From the NCBI GenBank assembly GCA_028023455.1, contig JAQFVV010000056.1:2232001-2296000 (forward strand): a DNA stretch of 64,000 bases, written 5' to 3'. The DNA comes from Epiperipatus broadwayi (lineage: Eukaryota > Onychophora > Udeonychophora > Euonychophora > Peripatidae). The notes under the pieces were generated by a model. The model made no database searches. It saw only the letters and a program-made list of their open reading frames with translations, and was not told the DNA's origin. Each line of letters begins with the position of its first letter. Position 1 is the stretch's first letter. Positions 36,006-45,887 of the stretch are shown here, piece by piece. A program made the position numbers and the translations under genes.

Positions 36006-37280
36006 TCAAATATTGAAAAAGAAATTGTTTGTCATGCCATCTTCATTAGTAATCATGGGTCCCCTTGAGATTTCCTTATTGAATGACTGATGCATGGGCT
36101 CATCCATTTTATCAGCATGACCCCATATTTCAGCTGTGCTCTCTGTGAGTTTCTCCAATCTATTTTGGTGTATTACAGTAACAGTTTCCAAAGACATTAA
36201 ATTTGTTTACAAATTGGTTCAAACATCGATTCAATATATCTTCAACCCCATTGGGTATTTCACCTTCTTTATCCCGTGCACTCGAAAGATGATCCAATTT
36301 GGTATGAATGGCTTGAATTTCCTCTTTGATTTTCACTTTCATGCTTTTCTTGATTTTTTTTTTATATCTTCCCTGAAAGTTTCATGGGTCTTATAAACCT
36401 CTTTAAGTTTCGTACCAAGCTGAACCACGATACCATCTGTCAAGTCTATATATACCGGTCACCGCAGTGTATAATTCTTTCATCCATCTCTTCTTTCATT
36501 CTATCCATCCCTTGTTTTAGTTCAATGCTATCTTTTTTTACATTTTCCATCCCTAGAGATAATTGTCCCATATTCTCGATTACCCTTTTCTCAACTTCCT
36601 CTATTTCTGCGTTCGTTCTTGCTTCTATCTTATTTACATCTCCTTTCAATTCTTCTCTCCAATGACACATCTTTTCTTTCATCTCTCCTTCTAAGTTGCT
36701 CATATCATCTCTTGTTGCCATACTCTCCAATTTCACATTCATATCTTCTCTCATGGCATCCACTTGATTGCACATACTAGCAGTTATCTTTGTCTCCATG
36801 CTATTCATGTTTGATTCTAAAGTAGCATTTATTCTCACGTCCATCTATTCATATCTGTTTTCATTCTATTGATATCTGTTTTCATACTATTGATATCAGT
36901 TTTAGTTGCCATTTCTGCCTTCATGCTGTTCATTTCAGTTTTCATTTCTGTTTTGATACTAATGATGAACTTACTCATCATTTTTTAAACATTGCTTGCG
37001 AGATGGAATTATTTTCAGTATCATGTACTACTTTACTTTCACATGCTTGAATAGTCTTGTCAGTGGGGACTTCTTGCATCTGGAAAGCTATTTGACTTTC
37101 TCCCAGTCTCTGTGATTCATTCTCCTCCATCATAGACCCCCCAGGAGTTTGGATCAATAAAGACCCTCTCCCATTACTATTATCAATATTACTTTCCCCT
37201 TCAACAACACTAGTATCTAATATTTCTTTTATAATCTCTATATCTTTACTTCTCAATATTAATCCACTTCTAAGTAACAT
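36006..37280 (-). pseudogene. Gene B copy in U4: gag-like coiled-coil ORF, broken
   Basis: ATG at 37280; the first frame ends at 36978 because of a 1-nt loss near 36986 (TTTTTTAAACATT for TTTTTTGAAACATT). The main coiled-coil frame is 36844-36446 (132 codons; METKITASMCNQVDAM, LEGEMKEKMCHWREELKG). End segments at 36342-36160 and 36197-36006 are in two frames, as in U2 and U3. Confidence 0.65.
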
Positions 37281-38000
37281 GTATTCAAATAATTATTTAA
37301 AAAAAACTTTATACCTACAAATATCAAAATACAATACTGCAGGACTCCTAACCATTTCATGTCACTATTTATTTATCTACTGTCTATTTTTTTTAACTGG
37401 TGTTTAAGCTTGCCTAATTCCTCTTTAATTTCATTTATTAATTTTTTATTTACAAGTTGATCTCTATTTGTTCTCTTCATCACATGTTGCATTCATCACT
37501 TACTTTGTTATTTATTTTTAATGTGAATTTTAAATTTCCAAAAAAAATAATAATTGATATATCTCTTCATCATCATTCCAATGAATATATACTTTGGTCT
37601 TATATAAGAGAGTATTTCCAATATGGATTTAAGATTTAAAGCTTAAAGGTATAATTAAAAAAATAGAATTCAGTCGTTAACAATTATCAGTTTAACAAAT
37701 AACCCAATTTTATAGAAATACAAATTCAGGAACATATAGACTTGCTGTAACTTTTCGTATCCACGTCAACTCGCTGATAACCCTGTAAATCTCTGCGAAA
37801 AAATCATGAAAAAAATCTGTCCCAAAATACCGTATACAAGGTATTGTGGTCACCTTGTACACGGGGTTTTGGGCAGATCGTGAAACAACTAATTAAGTGG
37901 AAGGTTTGACTTTTTTGGCTGCTGGTCCAGAAGAATCAACTTCAGTGAAGGACTGGTTTGCCATCCTGACAGACTTTGGGCTTGCTTGAGATGGAGATCC

Positions 38001-38777
38001 TTAAGTGAAGGACTGGTTTGCCATCCCGACAGATTTTGGGCTTGCTTGAGATGGAGATCCTTTAGAGAAGGTCCTTTTTCGCATATGATAAAGCTTTCTG
38101 ACTTCTTTAGAATATTCTTCTGGTTTCACGGTTTTGTCATCTGAATCCCCAGTTTCCTCATCATCGCTTGAAGAAGCATCCCAAAAGACTTCTGCTGCCA
38201 AATTCATTCAATGTTTTTATTTTGGATTTTTCATCAAGATGTTTATTAATCTTTTCAATAGCCTTTTTGGACTTATTTAAATCACGAATTATATTTTCTT
38301 TTTCTGTTAATAATGTATGCAAATAGTTTTCCACATGCTGATTGTTAGAAGAAACTTCTTTATTGCTTTGGCGAATGTTCTTGTAAGTGTGGAAATTTTC
38401 TTTTCCTTAATACTTATTTCATTCTCCAAGAAAATAATTTTGTTTTGGAGATGATGTACTTCTTTTTTCAGACACACCACTAAATCATCATACGACTTTT
38501 CCAAAGGCTGGACAAAATGGCTGAAGTGTTTTTGTGTCCACTTTGTACAAGCATTGCATATGGTTTTTCTGCAAGACATGCAGAATATGTTCATCTTCTG
38601 AATATGCATAGAACAGCTGTTAATATCGCCCACTGTATCTGGTTGCAGTTTATGAACTCTTTTCATTATTTCATTGATTTTTTCAGGAATTTCTCTTGCT
38701 TCTGTTAAACGATCACATAACCAGGACACAACACTACTTGTTAACCCTTCAGGGAATAATTGTCCTTCCTCAGCCAT
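38001..38777 (-). pseudogene. Gene A copy in U5: B-box/coiled-coil protein, two frameshifts
   Basis: ATG at 38777; the first 140 codons are open with a complete B-box (CMSCRKTICNAC). A 2-nt loss near 38357 ends the frame within the coiled-coil at 38307. A second small deletion near 38191 affects the start of the acidic segment. The last frame, to 38001, holds the acidic part and the SPSQASPKSVGMANQSFT tail, with a stop after SFT as in U1 and U3. Confidence 0.75.
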
Positions 38778-38831
38778 GTTTTTCTGTTAAAAGTATACGC
38801 TAAGTACACAAGAACTTAAAAATTCTTATTA

Positions 38832-38956
38832 AAAATCGGGAATTGAATAGACAGCAGAAAAAGTTAAGTTTTTATTTCTTTTAAGTAAAGTTTTTTTAAC
38901 TTTTCTTAAAAGAAATAAAAACAACTTTTTCTGCTGACTGTTCAATTCCCGGTTTT
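38832..38956. repeat. Palindrome upstream of gene A, U5
   Basis: The same foldback, with a few private mismatches in the outer arms (TGAATAGACAG, TTCCCGGTTTT) and an extra AAC in the loop. Confidence 0.85.
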
Positions 38957-39541
38957 CAAGTCCAGAACGCTATTTTCTGTCCATTTAATTATAGATTTTT
39001 CCAGTCAAGAGAAATGCTCTATTGTCATGTGCTTGCTAAAATCCCCATTATTACAACTTGATAAAACAAAACAAATTATAAACATTATTATTATTATTTT
39101 TTTCATTTAATTTTCACTATTCCAAATTCGATCATTTCTCAGCAATTTTGACCTCATATAATTTTAATCTTTAATTATGTCTGTTCTATGTCAGTCAATT
39201 ATTATTTTCATTTAATAATATTAAAAGAATAAAAAGAATAGAAAAACAATTTCTACCAATAGACGAACATATTCATTTATATGCATATATACATCATGTG
39301 TATACCAACTTTGTTTGCTTTCTCAGAATAGATACATATAAAAAAGAGAATTAATATCCCAAACATATTAATCTCTATGTATTTTTATAAATGTATATAC
39401 TACATTTGTATAAGTAAGTATATAAGGTATTCTATTTCAAACACATTAGTTTATCTGTATGTTTATATATGGATATACTATATTTATATAAGCAAGTAGA
39501 TAGGATATTTAATTTGCCTACCACTTAGTCTGAATTCAAAT

Positions 39542-40030
39542 AGGCCAGTTGTAAGCTATCTCTTACAACATGTTCTAGATAAGGCCGCAGCCGTTGGAGA
39601 ATCTGCTGCTCAGTAATGGCATGGTCTTGCGATGATAGTTCTTTCTGCAATATATCTTTTATTTCATATCTGGAACTTTGCAATTTCTCCCTGACGTGAT
39701 TGTTAATTTTACTCAACATTATATTGCCTAGGTAATTATGATTCTCTATAGATAACATTGTAGGTGTAGGGCTTTTTTTGCACCAATTGCCCATTTCCGG
39801 TAGCTTCGTCTCCAGTTGTTTTTTTATGAATAAATAGATCATCCTTTTTTTACTGCAATATAATTTACAAGAACCTTTTGTTTATCCCTGTACTGCTTTT
39901 TAAGGCTAAGGATTTTTTCCACCCCAGCCTCTGTGAGTGTTAAGTCACTGACCCTGTCCGCTATGGAGTCCAGTTTCTTTAGGAGTCTTGTGGGCCCCTT
40001 GGCTCTCCTAATAAAGGTGTTGATAAAAGC
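39542..40030 (-). pseudogene. LINE ORF2 region after the endonuclease, plus an unassigned ORF
   Basis: From about 40030 to 39843 the minus strand is open with FIRRAKGPTRLLKKLDS and LTEAGVEKILSLKKQYRD, a basic helical segment of the type that links endonuclease and RT in L1/Tx1-like LINEs. A further frame, 39842-39525 (105 codons, IKDILQKELSSQDHAI, RLRPYLEHVVRDSLQL), is not recognised and runs across the array joint, its last residues being encoded by array sequence. No RT motif follows; the array begins instead. The assignment of the first part is by position and composition. Confidence 0.4.
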
Positions 40031-40049
40031 CTAAGATTTTCACAAATGC

Positions 40050-40826
40050 TTACCATCCATGCAATGATTCAAAGATAGGAGCTGGATATTTTGGAGGAGG
40101 ATATACACCTCTGAGAGTTTCCCATTCAGGTGTATTTTCTTTATTCAACATTCTGATTGTCTTAGTGTTATTCATGGGAGTCAATAATACAAGGTTTAAT
40201 TTTAGGGAAATTAGCATAGTCAAATGATCTGAATAGGTTACCATTTGCAATTCAGCATCTAAATCATGGTAGATTTCTGTGTTATACTAAAACAAATCTG
40301 CCGTGTGTAGAAATAAAAGGTGTTTTGTGAAAAACATCTTTCTCCACACAACCCCACCGTATTAAATGTGTGCAGATATTTTTGATGGAATTGCTGATAG
40401 CTCATATTAAATTCCCCAAATAATATAGGCAACACTGATGAGACTAGATCAGAATTAATCCTGTTGATTGTGTATGTTACCAGTCCAGAGACCTTTGAAG
40501 GTAAATATATATTATTGATAAATTTGCTACTGTAATTTTAATTATTAACAAATCTTGGCTGAGGTATAAAGTTTTGCAATAGTCTAATTTGAAGTTTTAT
40601 TTATAATGATTGCTGCACCAGAAGAGGTTGTGTTAGACAGTTGATAAATGAAGACTCCAGACCGGCTTAATGTTTGTTCAATCTTCACATTAGTCTGCCA
40701 GTGCAGTTTTGTTTCAGTTAGGCACACTATGTGAAGATCACTATTATCTATCCATCTCTTGAAGGCATAAACTCTCCCCATGGAATTTAGTCCTCTTACT
40801 TTTATTCCCCCAATTCTAATAGACAT
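40050..40826 (-). pseudogene. LINE ORF2 endonuclease (EEP) domain, L1/Tx1-like
   Basis: ATG at 40826: GGIKVRGLNSMGRVYAFKRW, then SDLHIVCLTETKLHW with the metal-binding Glu of 'TETK', and SGAAIIINKTSN (to 40584). After frame breaks comes a piece with LFGEFNMSYQQFHQKY, corresponding to the 'GDFN' box with Asp changed to Glu (near 40400-40430). The last piece (40250-40050) starts TYSDHLTMLISLKL with the terminal 'SDH' box. All main EEP boxes are thus traceable in order; the domain nicks target DNA in active elements. It is interrupted and non-functional. Confidence 0.75.
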
Positions 40827-41560
40827 TCAACTACTATTACTGAATTAGGGGCTGAATCTATGGCACTTCCATGTTATGCTCATTACTACCAACTTGTAGC
40901 TTTTTAAATTCTAATAAATTATTACTAGTCTCATCTAAAGTTACAGTCACCATTATATAATTTTTTTTGATCACTTGTTGGTATTTATCTGGTTGGTTGT
41001 TAACTCCATCTAGATTTCCACAATTCTGCTCCATGACTCAATTCTTCCACCTCCCTTGTTTTTGTTTTCTTTGACCTTTTTTTTAGTTGGTTTGGTTCTT
41101 GGACATCTGGGTCTCATTGCTTTATTATTTACACAATCATCTTCAGAATTAACATTTGAAGTTTGGTTTTAGTTACCCTCCTGCTGTGAACTTGAAGAAT
41201 TGTGTGCATTTTATTATCCACAGATATTGCTGCATTGTTTTCAAATACCATTTGGGATTTTATTAGAATATCTCAGCATTTATAGGCTGCATCTCACTTA
41301 TAACATACCCTTTGTTGTATAAGTCTTTAGCTGTTACTGAATGACAGGTGTTGTTGTAATTTCAACATTTATGTCAATCAAGTTCATTACTTCATCCTTG
41401 TTGAAATTTTCATTTTTACTTGCTATTTCTGATCCTTGCTAATTCGTGTTAAATATGCACACACTAGAAGAGTCTTGAGCTGATCTGATACCTTTGGGAT
41501 CTGCCTCACATTTGTGAGATTTTCTGCTTCTCATGCCGCAAGCTTAAAGCTTTTGCTTGG
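40827..41560 (-). pseudogene. LINE ORF1 C-terminus and ORF1-ORF2 junction, decayed
   Basis: Minus-strand frames are short and interrupted; the region is Asn/Ser-rich in translation. It is assigned by position between the zinc knuckle and the ORF2 start. Confidence 0.4.
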
Positions 41561-41602
41561 GCAAGATCTCACCAGATGTGTTTTGTCCCCACAGATGAAA
41601 CA
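41561..41602 (-). pseudogene. CCHC zinc knuckle of LINE ORF1
   Basis: The minus strand reads QCFICGDKTHLVRSCP: C-x2-C-x4-H-x4-C, a complete nucleic-acid-binding zinc knuckle. It is followed by SKSFKLAA and a stop. It lies downstream (minus sense) of the RRM-like region, the order known in L1/Tx1-like ORF1. Confidence 0.85.
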
Positions 41603-41803
41603 TTGTGGTTGCACATCTCATATGGATAGGAGAATGGGGCAGTTATATTTCTCTAGCACTAATGGAAGGCCAATCATTGATATACCATCTGCTAACTTTA
41701 GAAAAGAAAGCCGCTATATTCGAAGGAAGTTCTAATCCAAACCTTTTCAGTGAGGTATGTAAAAGCTGTGATGATATCGTATTTCTGTAATAATTTTTGA
41801 AGA

Positions 41804-42272
41804 TCATTGCCACTGAAATTTCTGTAACAGTTCCCTGATTATTCCATGCACAAGTCTGGGCCTTGACATGTCGATTTTTATCAGATACCTATCTTGTAAC
41901 ACATTCTGGCTACTTCTGAAGATTTTTTTCAAAATGTTCCTAAATTCTACAACAAAATATTTCCCATTAGGGTGCTGGAAAATTCTTTTGATTGCATCAC
42001 CAAGATTTTGATTTTTGATTAATAAAAAAAATTCATTAGTGGGAAACTGAAAGAGATTGTAATTCTCATTAGTTGTAGTTAGTATTAATTGTAGAATCAC
42101 TATCATAATTTCTTACTGATTTAAACAGAATGGGAGGTATTTTATCATTAAAGTCATTGGTAATTTTATTATATAGAGCTACATTCACATTAGTGTTTGC
42201 ACCCGTTGATCCTGTAACCGCACGGGACATTGCTTCATCCTCCTCATAATCAATAAGGTCTAATGCACTCAT
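41804..42272 (-). pseudogene. LINE ORF1, N-terminus and RRM-like domain
   Basis: ATG at 42272 (MSALDLIDYEEDEAMSRAV), acidic at first. A frameshift near 42075-42105 links to the next frame, which reads NLFQFPTNEFFLLIKNQN, DAIKRIFQHPNGKYFVVEF, then LQDRYLIKIDMSRPRLV and ends at 41804. The strand pattern and 'Y.VVEF.N' resemble the RRM-like RNA-binding domain of ORF1, and align by eye with the copy near 2.1-2.4 kb. ORF1 binds the element RNA. From 41804 to 41620 the frame is broken but continues toward the zinc knuckle. Confidence 0.65.
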
Positions 42273-42511
42273 GTATTCTGCTCAGCCTCAGAATTTCTTT
42301 TTCTGTCTTCTATACTGTACCGTCTATTTATATTGGGTACAAATATATTGGCATTCAGTAATATATTTAAAAGCTAAAAAAAAGAAAAGTCTAAAAAAAA
42401 TGACACAGTAAATTTTTTTTTGGTTAGTGTAATTTATTTTTTTAAAACGTACAGTGTTAGTTGATTTTTTGTTTTGAATTATTGCTTTGATTTAAAAAAA
42501 AAAAAAAGTTA

Positions 42512-42952
42512 AAATTGGGAAGAACAAAAGGAATTCCACACAAAGATAACAATCAAGAAAAGATTAGGTGTTAATTAAAGATGGCTGAAAAAGTTGTTAT
42601 AAAAAACAACTTTGTAACAGAAAAAGAAAATAAATCTGTAAGATTATTAACTTACGTGTCACAATAAGAATAACATATGCAGAAGTTCCAAAACTGGAAC
42701 AAAGTATAAAAAGAAGACAACTTCGGTCTTGTTAAATTTGGGAAGAACAAAAGGAATTCCACACAAAGATAACAATCAAGAAAAGATTAGGTGTTAATTA
42801 AAGATGGCTGAAAAAGTTGATTTAAAAAAACAACTTTGTAACAGAAAAAGAAAAATCTATAAGATTAACTTATGCGTCACGATAAGAATAACATGCAGAA
42901 GTTCCAAAACTGGAATGAAGTATAAACAGAAGAAGACAACTTCGGTCTTGTA
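42512..42952. repeat. Two tandem ~220-bp monomers at the LINE 5' end
   Basis: 42512-42735 and 42736-42952 are direct tandem copies (shared GGGAAGAACAAAAGGAATTC, AAAGATGGCTGAAAAAGTTG, GACAACTTCGGTCTTG). They lie about 240 bp upstream (minus sense) of the ORF1 ATG at 42272. Tandem promoter monomers in the 5' UTR are known for some L1-type LINEs, such as mouse L1. Each also holds a small foldback (AAAGTTG..CAACTTT). Confidence 0.8.
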
Positions 42953-43462
42953 TTTTCTTTATCTTCTGGTTGCATGTCTGTGAGTTGGGGGTTTCCGCGA
43001 GCATAAACTGTGGCAGTAATATACTTCTGCACCGGTACACCACTTGCTGTACTAAGCTGTCACGCAATCATGGAAACGGAGCCTTGTGAATAATGCTTTG
43101 TGCAATGAAAGGGCCATCACAATAGTGCTTTCTCCAGCTGTAGAACGGACTAATAATTGAATATGCTGGCAGAGACCAATTGAAATATGTATGAGCTCGG
43201 GATCTCATAAATCTACACAAACTTACCAATTAGCTTAGCTATTCATACCCAATAGTGACTAAATTGAGTTTGCAAACAATTCTTAATACAAACGTGTGAT
43301 ATAACCCGATAAAAACATTCCCGGATTTAGGACATTTTAATCCATGGATTGTTTAAAGATAGAACTGAAAGGAATGGACTGTATTAATTATATAAAATGA
43401 TTACCTGAATTCGCAAGTGTGGTCCTTTCTAAAATAATGGCAACAATTTATTAAGTATTTTT
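42953..43462. other. Non-coding stretch between LINE 5' end and Penelope-like element
   Basis: No supported gene; 42960-43080 is a little richer in G+C and could be further 5' UTR of the LINE. Confidence 0.4.
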
Positions 43463-43850
43463 TATATATATGTGCTCTGCACACAGATAATGAAGCTATT
43501 AAACGTAAGTAAAATTATCAAAAGTTACCGCCAAGCACTTTCGGGACATTTTATAGTCCCATATTCATGGCTACTTGTGTTTAGTTGAGAACTCTAATAT
43601 TAATGCAAATTTATAAAATTCATGTGAAGATGCTACATAGACCATTTTCAAGACAGAAAAGCAGGCCTTCTATTGATTGCTGCTGGGTCGCTTACTATGT
43701 AGTAAGCTTCCCTGACTTTGTGTTTAATGTCGTTTATTTCAGAGCAAATGACACTGGCTGTGGTGGTTAGAAAGGCGTGGCCAGTGGCTCTCTCATGCTC
43801 AATGAAAATTGAATTGCCTTCAAGCTTTGTTTTAGTTCTGTTATAGAGAT
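43463..43850. repeat. Pseudo-LTR, downstream copy
   Basis: Matches 45888-46271 (shared GATAATGAAGCTATTAAAC, AAAGTTACCGCCAAGCACTT, CCTTCAAGCTTTGTTTTAG). The repeat spans the 3' end of the element, including the end of the GIY-YIG coding part. Confidence 0.9.
43520..43582 (-). ncRNA. Decayed hammerhead-ribozyme-like fold
   Basis: On the minus strand GGGAC-(8-nt loop)-GTCCC is followed at once by GAAA, as stem II and the conserved GAAA box of a hammerhead. A short stem GTGC..GGCGGTA with a terminal GUA then fits stem III and the NUH cleavage triplet. The CUGANGA box is only partly kept (ATGAATA before the stem). Hammerhead motifs are known from the pseudo-LTRs of Penelope-like elements. In the second copy (near 45970) stem II and the GAAA box are mutated. 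Tentative. Confidence 0.25.
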
Positions 43851-43908
43851 ATCTATGTTGAGCTTTTCTGGTTGCAATGTTGGTTTTAGTTTCTCCATAA
43901 TATGTTGC
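43728..43908 (-). pseudogene. GIY-YIG endonuclease of the Penelope-like element
   Basis: The minus strand reads ATYYGETKTNIATRKAQHRY, then FIEHERATGHAF. This fits the GIY-YIG nuclease of EN+ Penelope-like elements: 'Y.GET..N...R..EH' with the catalytic Arg and, further on, 'EH....GH.F'. The domain cuts target DNA for priming. The 5' half of the domain (the first GIY) is not clear, as frames break upstream of 43908. Confidence 0.75.
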
Positions 43909-45759
43909 TATGCAATTTCTTTGGGGGTGGTGATTTTGTATACAACTTGAGGGGTGAGTTCAGGTTTGATTGTGTCTTTGGTGTTATTGATAAGTCTATT
44001 GGTATTAGGAGGTGAATGGAAAGTGACTTTAAAGTCACTTGATTATTTATTAATAAGGCTTTTGGCTGTTGAATGGATGTATGGAATTAGGATTCTCATT
44101 TTGCTTTGTAATTATGGTTTATTTTATAAAAGAATTTATTAACTTTTCTGTTAGTGGATGATTGTTTCCTATTTCTCTTAAATCTGTCATATAATTAATA
44201 AGATTATTTCTTTTATCTGCCTCATATTTACATAAATTATGTTTTCTAAACATGAATAAAGAGAGGGCTGCGAGTTTGTGGGAGTGAGGCACATAAGAAT
44301 TAGGATGTGTCAGACCCCATACTTCCAAATGTTTAACTACCATTCGGTAGTTCAGCCTATCTATATTTTTACTGACATGTCGAGGTGTTTAACCTGATTA
44401 TCTTGGTTTTTCCAAGTTGTCGTGAAATTAAGCTTGATATTATTCTGGAGGCTGTTGTAGAGATTAGTAATGATGTCTTCTGGGGCTGCAATAAATATAT
44501 TAATGTAACGTGTGTATATCGTGTGGAGTTGACCTGAAGAATGCGGGTAGTATTTGCTTTTCATAATGATCAAGTACAACACTTGCTAATATACCACTTA
44601 ATGGGAGACCCATTGGCCAACCGTTAGTCATGATAAACATTTATCTCTGAAAATAGCAACTATATTTAGATCAAGCCATTTTAAAAATTCAATGATGACT
44701 TTGGCTCATGTAGGTGGACAGTTTCTTGCAGTTAATGCCTCTTTGACTATTTTAATTGATTGTTTGCAGTCAATGGAGCCATATAGCTCAGCAACATCAG
44801 ATGATGCGATTTTAAACATTGGTGGTATGAGTGTGTGTTTACTTTTTTCTACAAAATTGAATGATTTGATGGTATGATCGCCAAAGCCTAATGTGTTGAT
44901 AAGCCAACGATTAACCAAAACTGCCATGTTGAAATAGTGTGCCCTTCCTAAGTCGATCATCAGTCTTAAAGGTTTATCAGGTTTGTGAAGCTTAACATTA
45001 GTGAAGATTTGTGAAGACGCTGTTATGGTTTATACATAGTATAGTAGATATGAATTATCTCTATTAAGCCTATTATTGAAATCATTTAAATTTACGAATT
45101 TTAATTTTTTAATTTTGGTGTTAATCTTATTATTTTACTCATTGTCATTTATTAATACAAATCTGTTTCCCTTATCTTCTCTTAAGCAAATGATAGAGTG
45201 GTCAGTTAGAAATTGATTGTGTTAAAAATTTTCTTGTTCCATTCGTTGGAATAATTATTTAACTGCTTGTTCTTTATAGTTTTCGCTATCCATGCAATAA
45301 TTGGTTCTTTTAGTGGGTTGTCCATTAAAGCTGCTTCGACATCAGCAACAATTTTCATTTTGGGATTTTTCCAGCATCCACCTATGAATTTTGGACCTAA
45401 TTCAAGAACCTGTTAAATCATGTGAGGTATGTTTGTGTCTGTAAGATTAACAAATGTATTGCGATTGAGCGCATCAAATTGAATATTTTGCCAAAAATTT
45501 TATTTTATTGTTGGAATTTCTTGAGCAAAATCGGTCATGTGTCTATTGCATCTATCGGTAATAAATGGGGGATAGTGCAGTTGTCATAAATTATGCTACA
45601 TCTCGTTTCGTTTTTTAAGGCCCTTTTGCATCCTTTAATAATAGACTTGAGTAGTTGTCTTTGCAAATACGTTTTAATTCTATCATAATTAAATATAGTT
45701 CTGTTGATAATAATTTTGCAGCAGTTAGGTACAATATTGTGCGGATAACATTTTGTCAA
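43909..45759 (-). pseudogene. Penelope-like reverse transcriptase, broken
   Basis: Pieces from 5' to 3' (minus): 45759-45535 (basic, Cys-containing N-terminus); 45480-45270 with NRNTFVNLTDTNIPHMI, VLELGPKFIGG and IVADVEAAL, like the conserved N-terminal block of Penelope RTs; 44960-44706 with PMFKIASSDVAELYGSI, the 'D..SLY' motif carrying the first catalytic Asp; MGLPLSGILAS at 44581-44613, the 'MG.PLS..LA' motif; TRYINIFIA at 44487-44516, where the 'Y.DD' catalytic pair is lost; then 44343-44119 with the YVPHSHKLAAL block. No intact catalytic site remains. Confidence 0.8.
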
Positions 45760-45887
45760 GAAAGATATTCTCTGCTGAAATGTTTAAATTGAAAGTCCGG
45801 TACAAAGTAGCTGCCGATCTCGTGCATAATTATTCATATTATTGAAATAGTTAAGGCTTTAATTCATTAGCATTTGAAATCAATTAA

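Larger units (their letters stand above)
34144..37667. repeat. Array unit U4
   Basis: A 3524-bp unit, abutting U3 and U5. It shares the shortened inverted repeat with U3 and U5. Confidence 0.95.
18784..39541. repeat. Tandem array of a ~3.5-kb two-gene unit (U1-U5)
   Basis: The landmark ATTCAGTCGTTAACAATTAT (or close variants) occurs at 18784, 27261, 30637, 34144 and 37668. Spacings between U2, U3, U4 and U5 are 3376, 3507 and 3524 bp; U1 to U2 is 8477 bp because of extra sequence and a solo LTR. U3-U5 abut directly (AAAAAAATAGAATTCAGTCG at each joint). U5 is cut at 39541, where it meets LINE-like sequence. All units have the same internal order on the minus strand: gene B (gag-like), AT-rich spacer, palindrome, gene A (B-box protein), small inverted repeat. 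This is a true head-to-tail tandem amplification, not dispersed copies. Confidence 0.95.
37668..39541. repeat. Array unit U5, truncated after gene A
   Basis: Matches U4 from the left end through the palindrome and AT-rich spacer to CTGAATTCAAATA at 39531-39542, then leaves the unit just where the end of gene B should begin. Gene B is therefore missing. Confidence 0.95.

Noticed and set aside
18784-39541. The regular array as a CRISPR or a simple satellite
   Set aside because: Unit length ~3.5 kb with two protein-coding genes; no short direct repeats with spacers.
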